Shown here: positions 12,687 to 14,629 of the stretch, piece by piece
Numbering within the stretch: the stretch's first letter is position 1
How the letters are laid out: each line of letters starts with the position of its first letter
Source of the DNA: Verrucomicrobia bacterium UBA6015
Lineage (GTDB): Bacteria; Verrucomicrobiota; Kiritimatiellia; UBA8416
DNA: 14,629 nucleotides
Direction of reading: 5' to 3'
NCBI GenBank assembly: GCA_002428045.1
Contig: DIZZ01000273.1
Span: forward strand, 515-15,143
The notes under the pieces: generated by a model
The model's database searches: none
What the model saw: the letters and a program-made list of their open reading frames with translations, nothing else
Told to the model about the DNA's origin: nothing
Program-made: the position numbers and the translations under genes

Positions 12687-14629
12687 ATGGCAACTCCCCG
12701 GCCCGGTGGTGGTGTGTCCACCGAAGAGAACAAGATCGATTTCCGCATCTACCTCAGTGTCATGCTTTTCCGCTGGCAGTTGATCGCGCTTTGCTTTCTC
12801 TATACCATGCTGGGGGCGGTCGCCTATCTGTATCTGGCACCGAAGACCTACGAGAGCAACACGAAGATCATGATCTATCGCGATCCGCTGCTGACCGTGA
12901 GCAACGAGGGTGCCCAGTGGACGTCCCTGCATACGCATACCTACATGCTGAACAATGAAAAGCTGCATGAACGGGTAATGAACAAGCTGGCGGAGGCCTG
13001 GGCCGACCGCCTGGGGGGGCGCCACCGGATGAATCCGAAGATAGCCATCTCGCAGGTTCGCGGAATAAACCCGATGGTCTCGGTGGCGGTCCAGTCGCGC
13101 AACAAGGATTATACCGCTGCCTTCCTGTCGCTGCTGATTGACGAGCACCGGGAGGAATGGCAGACCGTACAGCGGCAGGCGCGCAATTCAGCAGGCGGTA
13201 TGCTGGAGCAGGAACTGGCCCGGCTTGACCAGAAAATCCGGACGGCGGAAGATGACCTGATCGAGTACCAGCGCCTGCACGATATCGCCCGCGTGGAAGC
13301 CCGCGGCACGATGGAAAGCCGTCACCTGAGCGCACTGATGGAACGGCGGAATCAACTGACCACCGAATTGATGCTGCTCGAGGCGCAGTATCCTGCGCTG
13401 GACGGAGCCAATGCCGCCGTCATCAGTGACGTGGCCCGGCTGACCCGGGCAACGGGCGAGATCAAGCCCTCCGAGAGCAGCCGCGACGAGGAGGAGGCAC
13501 CGGTTCCCGGGGGTGAGACGAAAAGTGCGAAGGAAGACGCGGCGCAACAAACCGATGAGACCATCCAGGGCTTCCAGAACCTGCGTGTCCGGTTGATGCG
13601 GCTGGAAGCGGATCAAGCTGAGCTGCTCAAGGTGCTCAAGGATGATCACCCCCGTCTCAAGGCGGTGCGCGACGAGATCAAAAGTATCCAGGATCAACTG
13701 GCTTCCATGGCCGAGGTGCAGATGCGTAATCTGAGGGATCGCCACCGAGCCCTGAGCATCCAGTTGAATGCGATCGAGACGGCAGAGTATAAGTGGCAGG
13801 CCAAGAACCTGACCGCCAGCCAGCGTCAGGCCGAGTATTCGCGCCTGCGTTCGGAAGTGGGGCGTCTCGCGGCCCACTACAATACCCTTTACACCCGGCT
13901 GCACGATATGCGTGTCTCTGAGGAACTCAAGTCCGAGCATTTCGTGCCTGAGGACATCACCACGCGCGAAGACCCGGTTTGGCCGGACCCTCTGAAAATC
14001 CTGATGGCTGCCCTGGCGGGTGGACTCGGGCTCGGTTTCGGTCTGGCCTTCCTGGCTCAAGTCGTCGACAACAAGGTGCAGACGATCAAGGATGTTGAGA
14101 ACATTCTCGGGGTTCGCTTCCTGGGTGGGATTCCCTATTGGGCGCACAGCCAGTTGGAAAGCTCCATCCGTCCGATCGTGACCGAGGAGCATTCGACCGG
14201 GGCGATCGAGGCCTATCGTGCCCTGCGTACCAGCGTGCTGGCGGAACTTGCCAAGAAGCATGAAAAGATCCTGATGATTACCAGCGCGGATTCACGCGAA
14301 GGCAAAACGCTGACCGCCTTGAACCTGTCGATCATGGTTGTCCAGATGGGCAAGCGCGTGCTGCTGGTGGATATGGACTTGCGCCGCGGGCGGATTCACC
14401 GTTCCCTCGGGCTTGATCGCGAACCTGGGGTGACCGATGTCCTGCGCCATGGCAAGTCATTGCGGGAGGTCATCCAACCGGCCCGTATTGAGAACCTGTT
14501 TGTCGCGCCCTCCGGCGGCGATATCGACGACAGTGCCGAGCTGCTCCAGACGGTCGATGTGCGCGGCTTCTTTGTCGATGTGCAGGATGACTACGACTAC
14601 ATCTTCGTTGATACCTCGCCGGTGCTGCG
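12687..14629 (+). CDS. Wzz/GNVR chain-length determinant fused to BY-kinase (partial, runs off right edge)
   Basis: This is an inner-membrane polysaccharide co-polymerase with a cytoplasmic tyrosine autokinase, controlling chain length and export of exopolysaccharide. The frame is open for all 647 visible codons. The first membrane helix is at about 31-51, a periplasmic coiled-coil region runs to about 425, and a PxWP-like DPVWPDP leads into the second helix (about 436-459). The kinase domain has Walker A SADSREGKT (533-541), Walker A-prime VLLVDMDLRRGR (558-569) and Walker B YIFVDTSPV (638-646), with Ser where Pro is usual in DTPP. An acidic, low-complexity insertion (about 258-292, rich in Glu, Ser and Lys) interrupts the coiled coil. 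The terminal tyrosine cluster, if present, lies outside the window. It is translated from AGGAGG right after the export gene, forming the classic Wza-Wzc type pair. Confidence 0.9.
   Translation, partial: MATPRPGGGVSTEENKIDFRIYLSVMLFRWQLIALCFLYTMLGAVAYLYLAPKTYESNTKIMIYRDPLLTVSNEGAQWTSLHTHTYMLNNEKLHERVMNKLAEAWADRLGGRHRMNPKIAISQVRGINPMVSVAVQSRNKDYTAAFLSLLIDEHREEWQTVQRQARNSAGGMLEQELARLDQKIRTAEDDLIEYQRLHDIARVEARGTMESRHLSALMERRNQLTTELMLLEAQYPALDGANAAVISDVARLTRATGEIKPSESSRDEEEAPVPGGETKSAKEDAAQQTDETIQGFQNLRVRLMRLEADQAELLKVLKDDHPRLKAVRDEIKSIQDQLASMAEVQMRNLRDRHRALSIQLNAIETAEYKWQAKNLTASQRQAEYSRLRSEVGRLAAHYNTLYTRLHDMRVSEELKSEHFVPEDITTREDPVWPDPLKILMAALAGGLGLGFGLAFLAQVVDNKVQTIKDVENILGVRFLGGIPYWAHSQLESSIRPIVTEEHSTGAIEAYRALRTSVLAELAKKHEKILMITSADSREGKTLTALNLSIMVVQMGKRVLLVDMDLRRGRIHRSLGLDREPGVTDVLRHGKSLREVIQPARIENLFVAPSGGDIDDSAELLQTVDVRGFFVDVQDDYDYIFVDTSPVL

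Noticed and set aside
13188..14261. 357-codon minus-strand ORF
   Set aside because: It is antisense to the chain-length/BY-kinase gene, arising from high-GC codon bias; the plus frame carries all family motifs.
1..14629. CRISPR arrays, tRNA or rRNA genes, insertion sequences
   Set aside because: No regularly spaced short repeats, cloverleaf or rRNA-like stretches, or transposase motifs were seen on either strand by eye.

Overview
This window looks like chromosomal DNA from an uncultured, Gram-negative, probably anaerobic bacterium. An electron-bifurcating NfnAB pair suggests an anaerobe. A lipoprotein-type polysaccharide export protein and an exosortase point to an outer membrane. Exosortase plus ABC-3C plus degenerate intergenic repeats would fit a PVC-type lineage (Kiritimatiellota/Lentisphaerota-like), but there is no marker gene, so this is only a lean. 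No rRNA, tRNA, CRISPR array or transposase was seen.

Left block (1-4930, all genes on the minus strand) is a defence/accessory island. A three-gene ABC-three-component (ABC-3C) operon is transcribed right to left: an HNH-nuclease effector (1769-2518), a small middle component of the MC6 type (1542-1772) and a DUF2326 coiled-coil ABC ATPase (1545 leftward off the edge). Both junctions are ATGA overlaps. Upstream lie an Abi_2-family HEPN protein (2977-3885), a DUF2283 gene (4190-4405) with the 25-codon stump of a DUF4258 partner, a 48-residue cysteine cluster ORF resembling an internally deleted YkgJ-type protein, and a small Arg/Lys-rich ORF. A dispersed repeat occurs three times (about 2805-2950, 4063-4168, 4508-4603), always in the same orientation and always 20-35 bases after the stop codon of one of these genes. 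This gives a gene-plus-repeat, cassette-like layout.

Middle (4933-7259, minus strand): nfnA and nfnB, an ATGA-coupled operon for the NADH-dependent reduced ferredoxin:NADP+ oxidoreductase. The small basic ORF starts on the last base of the nfnB stop.

Right block (7383-14629, plus strand, divergent from nfnAB) is an exopolysaccharide/exosortase locus. It opens with a 1354-residue polypeptide that fuses a membrane exosortase (Cys178, Arg223, His244) to about 1030 residues of TPR-like helical repeats. Next come an outer-membrane polysaccharide export lipoprotein containing an 11-C tract, and a Wzz/BY-kinase chain-length regulator that runs off the right edge. In described PEP-CTERM loci the exosortase and its TPR partner (PrsT type) are usually separate genes, so the fusion is the most unusual protein here. 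The ABC-3C operon and the repeat-cassette layout are the next most interesting items.
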